A stretch of 64,000 bases of DNA from Atlantibacter hermannii (GCA_900635495.1 LR134136.1:682001-746000), one strand, 5' to 3'; shown: positions 37,172 to 45,695, numbered from the stretch's first letter. Translations and numbers: made by a program. The notes: generated from the sequence alone by a model not told the origin.

Positions 37172-38339
37172 AGTCGATAAGCCGACCAACAGCTTGCACT
37201 CTCTGCAAGAGGTGACGTTCAGCAGCCTCGGCTTTCGCGAGCGCGACCATCTACAGGAGTGGCTGGCGAAAAACCCGCAGGCGCTGACCCGCGACAACGA
37301 CGACGAACTGCTGATTATCCAGAAAGAGTTCGCCGGTTTTGACGACACTAAAGAGCGACTCGATCTGCTGGCACTCGATAAAAAAGGCAACCTGGTAATC
37401 ATCGAGAACAAGCTCGATGACTCCGGGCGTGACGTGGTGTGGCAGGCGCTGAAATACGCAGGCTACTGTGCTAATTTGCGTCAGGAAAGCGTGGTTGAGA
37501 TCTTCCAGTTCTATCTGGATCAGTACGAGCCCAACGAGAATCGCCAGGCGGCAGACGTCATCGCCGAATTTATGGGCTGGGAAAGCCTGAAAGAAGGGGT
37601 ACTTAACCGTAAAGGCACTCAGCGGGTCATTATGGTTGCGGCCAATTTCCGCAAAGAGGTGACCAATACCGCGCTGTGGCTTATGCAGTTTGGTATCCGG
37701 GTTCAGTGCTTTAAAGTCACGCCTTATCGTTTCGGTGAAGACGTTTTCGTTGATATCCGCCAGGTGATCCCGACGCCGGAAGCAGAATCGTACATGATCG
37801 GCATGGCGCAAAAAGAGGCGGAAGAACAGTCCACCTCCAGCAGTAGCGAACTGCAGCAACGCCATTATCTGCGCCGCGAGTTCTGGACGATGACGCTGGA
37901 AAAATTCCGCGCCAGCCCCTGTTCACTGTTTAATAATCGCGCTCCCTCAACCGATCACTGGCTGGCTGCGGGCTCGGGCGTTAGCGGCGTGCCGTTTGAA
38001 CTGATCTTTTCCCAGAAAGATGCGCGTGTGCAGCTCAATATTTCGCGTGGGGATGCGCTGGAAAACACCTGGTTATTTGAGCGCCTGCAGGAACGCAAAA
38101 CGCAAATTGAATCGCTGTTTGGCGAGCCGCTCGACTGGCGATTACTGCCAGAGCGAAAAAGCTGCCAGATCGTCTGTTCAAAGGCGTTTGACGGCGGCAA
38201 TAAAGATATCTGGCCTGCCATTATCGACTGGATGATGGATAGCATGAACCGTCTGGAAAAAGCGATTCGTCCGAGCCTGCTGGAACTGGCGATGGAACTG
38301 AAACAGAGCGGGATGATCACCGAGGGAGAGGAAGAGTAA
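37164..38339 (+). CDS. DUF4268-type, nuclease-like protein inside the hsd operon
   Basis: About 391 residues from ATG 37164, overlapping the hsdS stop by eight bases and ending at the first base of hsdR (TAATG). The N-terminal half has a PD-(D/E)XK-like outline: LDLLALDKKGNLVIIENKLDD (split here as D...E-N-K) around residues 63-83. The C-terminal half (about 240-390) resembles DUF4268. Position between hsdS and hsdR with overlaps on both sides shows tight co-expression, so it likely modulates or adds to the type I system. Catalytic activity is inferred. Confidence 0.7.
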   Translation: MYKVDKPTNSLHSLQEVTFSSLGFRERDHLQEWLAKNPQALTRDNDDELLIIQKEFAGFDDTKERLDLLALDKKGNLVIIENKLDDSGRDVVWQALKYAGYCANLRQESVVEIFQFYLDQYEPNENRQAADVIAEFMGWESLKEGVLNRKGTQRVIMVAANFRKEVTNTALWLMQFGIRVQCFKVTPYRFGEDVFVDIRQVIPTPEAESYMIGMAQKEAEEQSTSSSSELQQRHYLRREFWTMTLEKFRASPCSLFNNRAPSTDHWLAAGSGVSGVPFELIFSQKDARVQLNISRGDALENTWLFERLQERKTQIESLFGEPLDWRLLPERKSCQIVCSKAFDGGNKDIWPAIIDWMMDSMNRLEKAIRPSLLELAMELKQSGMITEGEEE

Positions 38340-41300
38340 TGCTGAGCGAAGACGATTTAGAACAGCAATGCCTGAAATGGTTTGCTGAACAGGACTGGGA
38401 AGTGCTGCACGGGCCCGATATCGCGCCGGATGGCGACAACCCGCTGCGCACCTCATTTCATGATGTGTTTCTGCGCCCGGTGATGCTGGAACAGCTACAA
38501 ACCATTAATCCCCATCTTCCTGTTGCCGTGCTGGAAGAGGTGATACTGCGTATCGCCCATGCGCAAAGCCCGGATCTGGTCGTCAGTAACAAAGCATTTC
38601 ACCATTTGCTGCTCGACGGCATGCCCGTTGAGTACAAACGTGAAGACAAAACGATCCACGATAAAGCGCTGCTGATGGATTTTAACCATCCAGCTAATAA
38701 CCGCTTTATGGTGGTGAACCAGGTTGCCATTCAGGGCACAAAGCAGGTGCGGCGCCCGGATGTGATTGCCTATATCAACGGCCTGCCGGTGGCGGTAATC
38801 GAGCTTAAAAGCCCCATTGATGTTAATGCCGATATCTGGGCCGCGTTTAACCAGCTGCAGACCTATAAAAACGAACTCAGCGACTTGTTTATCTGTAACG
38901 AAGCGCTGGTGGTGAGTGATGGGCTGAATGCGCGTATCGGCTCGCTGACCGCTGATGAAGAGCGTTTTCTGCCGTGGAAAACGGTGGCTAACGAAGACGA
39001 TAAACCTCAGTTTGACTGGCAGTTGCAAACCGTTGTGAAGGGTTTCTTTAACCGCGAACTTCTGCTCGACTATATCCGTTACTTTATTTTGTTCGAGAAT
39101 GACGGCAAACGGTTGATCAAGAAAATCGCCGCCTATCACCAGTTCCACGCGGTGCGTGAGGCGGTAACAGCAACGATTGTGGCGTCTACCGGCAAACATC
39201 TGCCGCTACGCAGTAACATTACCCCCGGCAGTAAAAAAGCAGGTGTGGTGTGGCATACCCAGGGCTCCGGTAAAAGTATCTCCATGTGTTGCTATGCAGG
39301 GAAACTGCTGCAACAGGCAGAGATGAACAATCCGACCATCGTGGTGGTGACCGACCGTAACGATCTGGATGGGCAGCTCTACGCAACGTTTTGCCAGGCG
39401 CAGGATTTGCTGAAGCAAAAGCCGTTACAGGCCAACGACCGCGACGAATTGCGCGATCTGCTTAATGCCCGCGAATCTGGCGGCATTATCTTTACCACGG
39501 TGCAGAAATTTGCGCCGCTGGACAACGAGCAGAGCCATCCGGCACTCAATCAGCGCAGCAACATCGTGGTGATTTCCGATGAAGCACACCGCAGCCAGTA
39601 TGGCCTAAGCGCCACGCTGAACCGCGAAACCGGGGTCTATAAATACGGTTACGCCAAACACATGCGCGACGCGCTGCCGAATGCGTCGTTTATGGGCTTT
39701 ACCGGTACGCCGATTGCCTCTGAAGATAAAGATACCCGTGCCGTGTTCGGTGATTATGTCTCTATCTATGACATTCAGGATGCGGTGGATGACGGCGCGA
39801 CGGTGCCGATTTACTACGAATCCCGGCTGGCAAAGCTCGACCTGAACCATGAGGAGCTGGAAACGCTCTCCGACCAGGTGGATGAGCTGGTGGAAGATGA
39901 AGAGACGGGCCAGCAGGAGAAAACCAAAGGTGACTGGAGTCGTCTGGAAAAGCTGGTAGGTTCAGCGCCGCGTATCAAGCAGGTAGCCGCAGATCTGGTT
40001 CAGCACTTTGAAACACGCAATGCGGCCATGAACGGCAAAGCGATGATTGTCGCCATGAGCCGTGATATTTGCGTGAAGCTCTACAACGCCATCACAGAGA
40101 TCCGCCCCGACTGGCACAGCACGGATGTTGAACAAGGCGCGATCAAAGTCATTATGACCGGCTCGGCATCAGACAAAGACCATCTTCAGCCGCACATCTA
40201 CAACAAACAGACTAAAAAACGCCTTGAGGCGCGCTTTAAGGATTTGAACGATCCGCTGAAGCTGGTAATTGTTCGTGATATGTGGCTGACCGGTTTTGAT
40301 GCGCCGTGTTGCCACACCATGTACATCGACAAACCGATGCGTGGCCATAACCTGATGCAGGCCATTGCGCGCGTTAACCGCGTATTCCGCGATAAGCCCG
40401 GCGGGCTGGTGGTGGATTACATCGGCATTGCCAACGAGCTGAAGCAGGCTCTGAAAACGTATACTGACTCGAAAGGGAAAGGACAGACCACGGTGGATGC
40501 GCGGGAAGCCTTTGCCATCCTGTTGGAAAAAATCGATGTCATTCACGGGATGTTTGCGCCGTCAGCAGGAAAACCCGGCTTTAGCTACAAAGGCTTTTCT
40601 CGCGATCCTTTGGCGTTTTTACGCGATGCCGTTAACTACATTCTGGGTCTGGATGACGGTAAAAAACGCTACCTCGACGTTTCACTGGCGATGAGTAAGG
40701 CCTGGTCGCTCTGTAACACTCTTGATGAAGCTAAACCCTTACAGGAGGAGTTCGCGTTCCTTTCTGCGGTCAGAGTGGGGCTTATCAAACTTGATCCGAA
40801 GTCGAAATTTAGCCAGTCAGAGAAAAATTCCCTCTTGAGCAAAATCCTCGATAACGCGGTTGTCGCTACAGGCGTTGAGGATGTTTTTGCCCTGGCCGGG
40901 TTGGATAAACCAAACATAGGTTTGCTGTCAGATGAATTCCTGGAAGAAGTTCGGGAAATGCCGCAGCGAAACCTGGCGGTAGAACTTCTGGAAAAACTGC
41001 TCAATGACGGCATCCATGCACGATCCGGCAATAACGTGGTGCAGCAGAAGAAATACTCCGACCGCCTGAAAGCCGTGCTGTTGAAATACAATAACCGGGC
41101 GATCGAAACTGCACAGGTGATTGAAGAGCTGATCCAGATGGCGAAGGCGTTCCAGGAAGCAATGGCGCGCGATGATGCGCTGGGCTTAAATCCGGATGAA
41201 ATCGCCTTCTACGATGCGCTGGCGGAAAACGAGAGCGCAGTGCGAGAGCTGGGTGATGATGTTCTTAAGAAACTGGCTATCGAGGTTACGTTGAAGCTTC

Positions 41301-41470
41301 GACAGTCAACGACTGTTGACTGGCAGGTACGAGAAAGCGTGCGGGCGAGGTTACGCATTCTGGTGCGTCAGACGCTCCGTAAGTACAAGTATCCACCTGA
41401 CAAAACACCTCATGCCGTTGAACTGATACTGAAACAGGCGGAAATGGTATCCAACAGTTGGACTGTTTAA
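38339..41470 (+). CDS. hsdR: Type I restriction subunit HsdR
   Basis: 1043-residue restriction and translocation subunit. The N-terminal nuclease domain shows RPDVIAYINGLPVAVIELKSP (Asp and E-x-K). The superfamily 2 motor has motif I HTQGSGKS (about residue 305), the DEAH box (about 415) and the FTGTPI motif III. The C-terminal helical region (about 870-1043) contacts HsdM. Together with HsdM and HsdS it cuts unmethylated DNA at a distance from the recognition site. The frame is intact, so the system appears functional. Confidence 0.95.
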   Translation: MLSEDDLEQQCLKWFAEQDWEVLHGPDIAPDGDNPLRTSFHDVFLRPVMLEQLQTINPHLPVAVLEEVILRIAHAQSPDLVVSNKAFHHLLLDGMPVEYKREDKTIHDKALLMDFNHPANNRFMVVNQVAIQGTKQVRRPDVIAYINGLPVAVIELKSPIDVNADIWAAFNQLQTYKNELSDLFICNEALVVSDGLNARIGSLTADEERFLPWKTVANEDDKPQFDWQLQTVVKGFFNRELLLDYIRYFILFENDGKRLIKKIAAYHQFHAVREAVTATIVASTGKHLPLRSNITPGSKKAGVVWHTQGSGKSISMCCYAGKLLQQAEMNNPTIVVVTDRNDLDGQLYATFCQAQDLLKQKPLQANDRDELRDLLNARESGGIIFTTVQKFAPLDNEQSHPALNQRSNIVVISDEAHRSQYGLSATLNRETGVYKYGYAKHMRDALPNASFMGFTGTPIASEDKDTRAVFGDYVSIYDIQDAVDDGATVPIYYESRLAKLDLNHEELETLSDQVDELVEDEETGQQEKTKGDWSRLEKLVGSAPRIKQVAADLVQHFETRNAAMNGKAMIVAMSRDICVKLYNAITEIRPDWHSTDVEQGAIKVIMTGSASDKDHLQPHIYNKQTKKRLEARFKDLNDPLKLVIVRDMWLTGFDAPCCHTMYIDKPMRGHNLMQAIARVNRVFRDKPGGLVVDYIGIANELKQALKTYTDSKGKGQTTVDAREAFAILLEKIDVIHGMFAPSAGKPGFSYKGFSRDPLAFLRDAVNYILGLDDGKKRYLDVSLAMSKAWSLCNTLDEAKPLQEEFAFLSAVRVGLIKLDPKSKFSQSEKNSLLSKILDNAVVATGVEDVFALAGLDKPNIGLLSDEFLEEVREMPQRNLAVELLEKLLNDGIHARSGNNVVQQKKYSDRLKAVLLKYNNRAIETAQVIEELIQMAKAFQEAMARDDALGLNPDEIAFYDALAENESAVRELGDDVLKKLAIEVTLKLRQSTTVDWQVRESVRARLRILVRQTLRKYKYPPDKTPHAVELILKQAEMVSNSWTV

Positions 41471-41803
41471 TGTGCAGTCCTTTTATCTTTAGCGGTCACT
41501 GTTTTCACAAAAGGCGAAATGTGAAAAAATAGCATATACAATGGCTTAGTAGTGATGATCACTTTTTAACTCAGTCTAAAAGTGATCATACGAAAATGAG
41601 TTGGCTATGGGATCACTTTTTAAGTGCTTAGTGCGTAATCGGCAGTATATGTATACATTTGGCAGGGCAAATGGATCGCAGTAAAGTTTAAGCTTCATGG
41701 CATCCTGTGGCTGTCATTGAATCAGCCATTTCCTTCATCTGCTGTTTGTGCCGCTTCTGCTGCGTAATAGACTCTATAAACTTGCTGGCCCATTAGCTCT
41801 AAA
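41471..41803. other. Gene-free region after hsdR with repeated GATCACTTTT words
   Basis: No coding frame stands out. The main feature is the set of repeats listed at 41557-41620. Base composition is AT-rich. Confidence 0.5.
41557..41620. repeat. Three copies of GATCACTTTT, two as an inverted pair
   Basis: GATCACTTTT at 41557-41566 and 41611-41620 in direct orientation, with a perfect inverted copy AAAAGTGATC at 41578-41587. The first two form a hairpin with an 11-base loop. They could be an operator for a nearby regulator such as the HigA-like protein, or a transcription stop after hsdR. Confidence 0.6.
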
Positions 41804-42232
41804 CTAATCGATATTTCCGTCCTCAATTTCTTTATCACCTCTATCCCTAAAGTTCCAGTGTTTTGGTTCATCAAATTTGTAGTTAACCCGTGTAAGAGTT
41901 TTTGGATTAAAAACCAAACGAGATAGTTCATATTCATGCTGTAAGCGAATCCAATTTGCAGGTGTGCCACCGAGCACATAGCTTAACCGCAACGCCAGCT
42001 CTGTTGTGATACGTGTATATCCAGTTACTATATAATGACACGTAGACAAGGGCATTTGCATCGCTTTTGCAAACTGTGTCAAGGAAACACTCCTGAAAGC
42101 AAGAATGGCCTGAATTCTTTCTGCAGGAATCAAACTATCGAGATTTTCATAAGTCAGTATTGTTTTATTTATGGAGCGGAGAGCTTTCCGCCTAGCTTGC
42201 CTTGCTCTTTCATAACTGTGATTATATGTCAT
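41804..42232 (-). CDS. HigA-like helix-turn-helix protein without visible toxin
   Basis: 142 residues. The central part (about 55-110) is a Cro/C1-type helix-turn-helix in the HigA arrangement: SLTQFAKAMQMPLSTCHYIVTG, then ITTELALRLSYVLGGTPANWIRLQ. HigA antitoxins usually follow a higB toxin gene; no such gene lies next to it on either side, so it is an orphan or a stand-alone regulator. The N-terminal 45 basic residues and the C-terminal tail are extra to the minimal family. Confidence 0.7.
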   Translation of the reverse strand: MTYNHSYERARQARRKALRSINKTILTYENLDSLIPAERIQAILAFRSVSLTQFAKAMQMPLSTCHYIVTGYTRITTELALRLSYVLGGTPANWIRLQHEYELSRLVFNPKTLTRVNYKFDEPKHWNFRDRGDKEIEDGNID

Positions 42233-42927
42233 TAATCTAACCTTATCACTTTTCAGATTGCAGGAGTGCGCTCTAAGTAAAAGTGTTTTTACGAGATTAT
42301 CATTGGTCTGGGATTTTACTCTTATCGAGTATACTTTCTGAGAGTAAATTAATATCTCTTATTTATAATTTTATCGTTTAATTGATCGTTGGTAGTAGTT
42401 GAGTTAATGACTTCTTTTGCTTTTGTTGACCTCCTGAAATTCGTCGATTTCCATGCCTTTTGGTATAAATGTTAAAACGCTTTTTGGTCGTATTCTTAGC
42501 CAGGTAGCTCAACCGATAGATAATCTGTCCGAACAGTTTGTTATTACCAAGCTGCCAAAGATAATAGCAGTTTGCTGGCAGGCTGAATGTTCCCCTTGAA
42601 ACTTCATGCCAGCACATTGCCATTAATTTATTTACTTTTCCAGGATGATTAATTTTGTGCCCATTCGCTAGCAATACGCAATGATAGTGCTGACATGGAC
42701 TGTGGCCATGCTCACGTACCCATATCAGATGAAACCAAGTTTTGGCGTAATTCTTATACAAGGTTTTAGTTAGCATCTTACTAAAATTGCTCAGGATAAG
42801 GTTTGTTTCACTATGCTCTTTGACATGCAAGTCGAAACGAACCACCAGCACTTTAGTTGAACGACTAAACATTTCCAACACTGTATCCAGAATACTTCTG
42901 ACCTGCCCCCAGGATTAGATACAACCT

Positions 42928-43752
42928 TCAGTTAGTAATGTCGGTTGGTTTTTCTTCATATTTCCTGTTTCGCCAGTCCGTTGCGAATTCAGCTGGTGTC
43001 TGGTAATCCAGCGATGAATGGGGACGGCACTCGTTATAATCCTGCCGCCAGTCATTAATCGTTTTCCGGGCATGAAGAATATCGCTGAACCAGTGTTCAT
43101 TCAGACACTCATCGCGAAAGCGTCCGTTAAAACTCTCAATAAATCCGTTCTGCGTTGGCTTACCTGGCTGGACAAGACGTAGTTCCACACCATGCTCAAA
43201 GGCCCATTGATCGAGCGCGCGGCAGGTAAATTCCGGGCCTTGATCGGTTCTTATTGTCGCCGGATAGCCCCTAAACAGCGCGATGCTGTCCAGAATACGC
43301 GTGACCTGAACGCCTGAAATACCGAAAGCAGTGGTGATCGTCAGACACTCCTTCGTGAAATCATCCACACAGGTCAGGCACTTGATCCTCCGGCCGTTGG
43401 CCAGTGCGTCCATAACGAAATCCATCGACCATGTCAGGTTCGGCGCATCCGGGCGCAGAAGCGGAAACCGTTCGGTTGCCAGCCCTTTACGGCGTCGTCT
43501 GCGTTTTACGCTCAGTCCATTAAGGTGGTAAATACGGTATACCCGCTTGTGATTGACGCGAAGGCCCTCCCGACGCAGCAGCTGCCAGATGCGGCGGTAG
43601 CCAAAACGCCTGCGCTCCAGTGCCAGCTCAGTGATGCGCCCTGATAAAAGCGCATCAGCTGCCGGACGCTGAGCCTCATAGCGGCAGGTCGACAGAGACA
43701 AACCTGTAAGCCTGCAGGCACGACGTTGCGACAGACCGGTCGCATCACACAT
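42928..43752 (-). CDS. IS407-type transposase OrfB
   Basis: 274 residues, HTH_21-type start (RRACRLTGLSLSTCRYEAQR) followed by the rve core: WSMDFVMDALANGR (first Asp), IRTDQGPEF (second Asp) and NGFIESFNGRFRDECL (Glu). The frame is open upstream of the start, consistent with a -1 fusion to orfA. Confidence 0.92.
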   Translation of the reverse strand: MCDATGLSQRRACRLTGLSLSTCRYEAQRPAADALLSGRITELALERRRFGYRRIWQLLRREGLRVNHKRVYRIYHLNGLSVKRRRRRKGLATERFPLLRPDAPNLTWSMDFVMDALANGRRIKCLTCVDDFTKECLTITTAFGISGVQVTRILDSIALFRGYPATIRTDQGPEFTCRALDQWAFEHGVELRLVQPGKPTQNGFIESFNGRFRDECLNEHWFSDILHARKTINDWRQDYNECRPHSSLDYQTPAEFATDWRNRKYEEKPTDITN

Positions 43753-43784
43753 AAACTCAACGGCTTCCCGCTTCTGGCCTGTCG

Positions 43785-44048
43785 TCAGTACTTTCGCCCC
43801 AGAGCCACCTGAAGTGCCTCCTTATCCAGCATGGCTTCGGCAAGTAGCTTCTTGAGGCGGGCGTTCTCCTCTTCAAGAGATTTAAGCCGCTTAACCTCGG
43901 GCACCTCCATACCGCCATACTTCTTGCGCCAGGTGTAAAAGGTGGCATCTGAAATGGCGTGCTTACGGCAGAGCTCGCGGGCAGAAACTCCGGCTTCCGC
44001 TTCGCGGAGAATACTGATGATCTGTTCGTCGGAAAAACGCTTCTTCAT
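43785..44048 (-). CDS. IS407-type transposase OrfA
   Basis: 87 residues. Helix-turn-helix (FSDEQIISILREAEAG, ARELCRKHAISDATFYTW) and a charged C-terminal helix (KSLEEENARLKKLLAEAML), the standard arrangement of this IS group. Confidence 0.92.
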   Translation of the reverse strand: MKKRFSDEQIISILREAEAGVSARELCRKHAISDATFYTWRKKYGGMEVPEVKRLKSLEEENARLKKLLAEAMLDKEALQVALGRKY

Positions 44049-44420
44049 GGGGATGTCCTCATGTGGCTTATGAAGACATTACTAACATCGGGGTGTATTA
44101 ATCAACGGGGAGCAGGTCACTTCGCATGATTTTTGGCTCAGGACGGATCATGTATTGTGACCATTCATATACCGGCAATGCATAATTCTGATGCAAAAAA
44201 TAACCGAGCTTTTTCCGTGATACCTGAAAAATTCCTGCTGAGTTGATACTAGCCATATATTATAAATAATCCTGAGTGCGTGTTAACTTTGGCTTATGAC
44301 GTTACACGGTCTGACGACTTATTGTCTTACCGAAAATAATGAAATATTGGTTCATCATCAGGGCGAGCGAAATCGACAGGTCATATACCTGCCGAGTTAC
44401 CTTAACTTATTCGCTTCTGA

Positions 44421-44621
44421 CTAATACTTAATACATATCATTAATTCTGGAGGCCATCCGACAACCTTTCTCCCTACTTTCAGCGGTGGGGGGAAATCAC
44501 CCTTTCTGATCCAGCGATCAAGTGTTGAGTGGCTAATTCTAAGGTGGTGGCATACATCACATTTACCATGATATCGAATGAGCGATACTGGTGTTAGATC
44601 TGTGCAGGTAGGAATAGGCAT
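44421..44621 (-). CDS. AlpA-family regulator 1
   Basis: 66 residues with the compact winged-helix of the AlpA/MerR-like family: DVCHHLRISHSTLDRWIRKGDFPPPLKVG-type, given here in part as STLDRWIRKGDFPPP. Such proteins promote excision or gene expression in P4-like islands. Its C-terminal end is slightly divergent (VVGWPPELMICIKY). Confidence 0.75.
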   Translation of the reverse strand: MPIPTCTDLTPVSLIRYHGKCDVCHHLRISHSTLDRWIRKGDFPPPLKVGRKVVGWPPELMICIKY

Positions 44622-44634
44622 CTTTCACTATCCC

Positions 44635-44856
44635 TTAACGCTGGTTGCACCAGAGCAATAAATCCGATAGTAACCAAGCGCAACTACTGTTGCCTAGTTT
44701 TTTACGTGGGGGAAATCGGCCATCTCTTTCCAGCTTCCATGCCTGAGAGCGAGAGATTGCTGTAATTTTATGGCGTTCACTTTCCCTGACTAAGCGATCA
44801 GTTTCAAAACCGTAAAAAGAGAGAATTTCTTGTTTCGTATGATTGTTAATGTTCAT
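44635..44856 (-). CDS. AlpA-family regulator 2
   Basis: About 73 residues. ATG 44856 is preferred over 44862 because GGAGG lies six bases before it. AlpA-like segment SRSQAWKLERDGRFPPRKKLG. It lies 13 bases upstream of the second AlpA-like gene, so the two form a small operon. Likely to influence integrase or excision functions of the island. Confidence 0.75.
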   Translation of the reverse strand: MNINNHTKQEILSFYGFETDRLVRESERHKITAISRSQAWKLERDGRFPPRKKLGNSSCAWLLSDLLLWCNQR

Positions 44857-44908
44857 GCCCATCCTCCGTAGGATTTAGTTGGTGATGAGCATTTTGAAGT
44901 GCTTCTGA

Positions 44909-45430
44909 TTATGCCGGTACGTACCCAGGGGCTGGGTAAAACTTTTCTGCTTTAGATTTAATCAGCTCATATCCTTTTTTGACTTGTTTCCGAATTTCCC
45001 GCGTTATGAGTTCTAAAAAAGGCATATGTATTTTTTTATCACGAGCACCGAAAGTGTTTTCGTTGCCATAGATTTCCACGTGCGCTCTCACTTCGGAGGC
45101 AAAATCGTCATGTATCTCATATGCAACCTCTGAAGCAGATAGCTTAAATTCTAATGGTTGCCGATATAGAACTTCGCGAACCAGACGACAGATTAAGCTT
45201 AAGCGAAATCTTGCACGATTTTTCGAGGCAAGCCCGCCGGTTCTCCCTGCATCAACAAAAGATTGAAAAAAGTCGTTCTCATTTTTGTAGGATTTGTGAC
45301 GACTATTCTTAACCGAAGAACGATGATGCTCATCACGGCCTAAACCAGCCCCTATGCGAAAATTATGGTCGCAATGGGTTGGTCCCAGAAGGGAAGAGCC
45401 GTCAACCATGAACATTGAGTTTATATCCAT
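44909..45430 (-). CDS. Unrecognised island protein near attR
   Basis: 173 residues if it starts at ATG 45430 (MDINSMFMVDG); an in-frame ATG at 45463 would add 11. A basic central region (RTGGLASKNRARFRL), an acidic middle and a Lys-rich C-terminal helix (ITREIRKQVKKGYELIKSKAEKF) are seen. No family recognised. Genes of this size are common next to AlpA genes in P4-like islands. Upstream of it only the arm-type repeats and the att site remain. Confidence 0.55.
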   Translation of the reverse strand: MDINSMFMVDGSSLLGPTHCDHNFRIGAGLGRDEHHRSSVKNSRHKSYKNENDFFQSFVDAGRTGGLASKNRARFRLSLICRLVREVLYRQPLEFKLSASEVAYEIHDDFASEVRAHVEIYGNENTFGARDKKIHMPFLELITREIRKQVKKGYELIKSKAEKFYPAPGYVPA

Positions 45431-45522
45431 TCGATTTTCTCGTTTTTTAGCTAAAAGATACAAAAAGAATTTGGCTCAGAAGCAGGCAGAGTCTGATTGG
45501 TACAGATAATGATTCTGAAACT

Positions 45523-45546
45523 TTACCTGACCCATTACCTGACCCA
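45523..45546. promoter_or_regulatory. Two tandem 12-mers, right-end integrase arm-type sites
   Basis: TTACCTGACCCA repeated twice without gap, the same word and orientation as at 6815-6838. It lies 60 bases inside the right att site. Confidence 0.6.
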
Positions 45547-45563
45547 ATTCGCGCCCAAAGAAA

Positions 45564-45595
45564 AAGGAGTCAGACGATTTCTCATCTAACTCCTT
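45564..45595 (-). terminator. Island-supplied terminator of ileX
   Basis: Stem AAGGAGT/ACTCCTT with further partial pairing inside; read on the minus strand it is followed by TTTTTCTTT, a good intrinsic terminator. It lies 11 bases beyond the tRNA 3' end and replaces the original terminator now at 6606-6633. Confidence 0.75.
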
Positions 45596-45605
45596 GTTTT
45601 ATTTA

Positions 45606-45650
45606 GTGGCCCCTGTTGGGTTTGAACCAACGACCAAGCGATTATGAGTC
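45606..45650. repeat. attR: 45-bp direct repeat within ileX
   Basis: Identical to 6644-6688. Here the repeat is joined to the 5' half of the tRNA and so reconstitutes the gene; the base just outside on the island side differs from attL (A at 45605, G at 6643). Confidence 0.93.
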
Positions 45651-45679
45651 GCCTGCTCTAACCACTGAGCTAAGGGGCC
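45607..45679 (-). tRNA. ileX: tRNA-Ile2 (CAU anticodon, reads AUA), 3' end encoded as CTA
   Basis: 73-nt cloverleaf from 45679 to 45607, beginning GGCCCCTTAGCTCAG. The anticodon CAT is at positions 34-36. The body is near-identical to E. coli ileX as I remember it, whose C34 is converted to lysidine by TilS so that it reads AUA; it is not the methionine elongator, which begins GGCTACG. Position beside mug also fits ileX. The three encoded bases after discriminator A are CTA, not CCA, because the 3' part came from the island. The CCA-adding enzyme would have to complete the tRNA. Confidence 0.93.
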
Positions 45680-45689
45680 GTGGCGCAGG

Positions 45690-45695
45690 ATTATA
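45690..45695 (-). promoter_or_regulatory. ileX promoter -10 box
   Basis: Perfect TATAAT on the minus strand, 10 bases before the tRNA start, followed by a GC-rich discriminator (GCGCC) typical of stringently controlled tRNA promoters. A -35 candidate (CTGGAT, 18-base spacing) is weaker. Confidence 0.7.

Larger units (their letters stand above)
42899..44119 (-). mobile_element. IS3-family element (IS407-type) in the Gp2-like gene
   Basis: 1221 bp with inverted repeats starting TGACCTGC, flanked by the 4-bp target duplication CTTC (42895-42898 and 44120-44123). Two transposase genes on the minus strand. A clean, recent insertion. A 25-bp copy of its orfA-side end also occurs at 16837-16861. 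Confidence 0.92.
42378..44256 (-). pseudogene. Inovirus Gp2-like (YagK/YfjJ) gene split by an IS
   Basis: Start at ATG 44256; about 45 codons (MASINSAGIFQVSRKKLGYF and on) reach the IS at 44120. The frame resumes at 42898 and runs to 42378 (VLEMFSRSTKVLVVRFDLHV, then FHLIWVREHGHSPCQHYHCVLL). Removing the IS and one copy of the duplicated CTTC restores one frame of about 216 residues. The HUH-like H-x-H (QHYHC) and the later LSYLAK-type segment fit the inovirus Gp2 family of replication-type proteins common in P4-like islands. Inactive while the IS is present. Confidence 0.75.
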
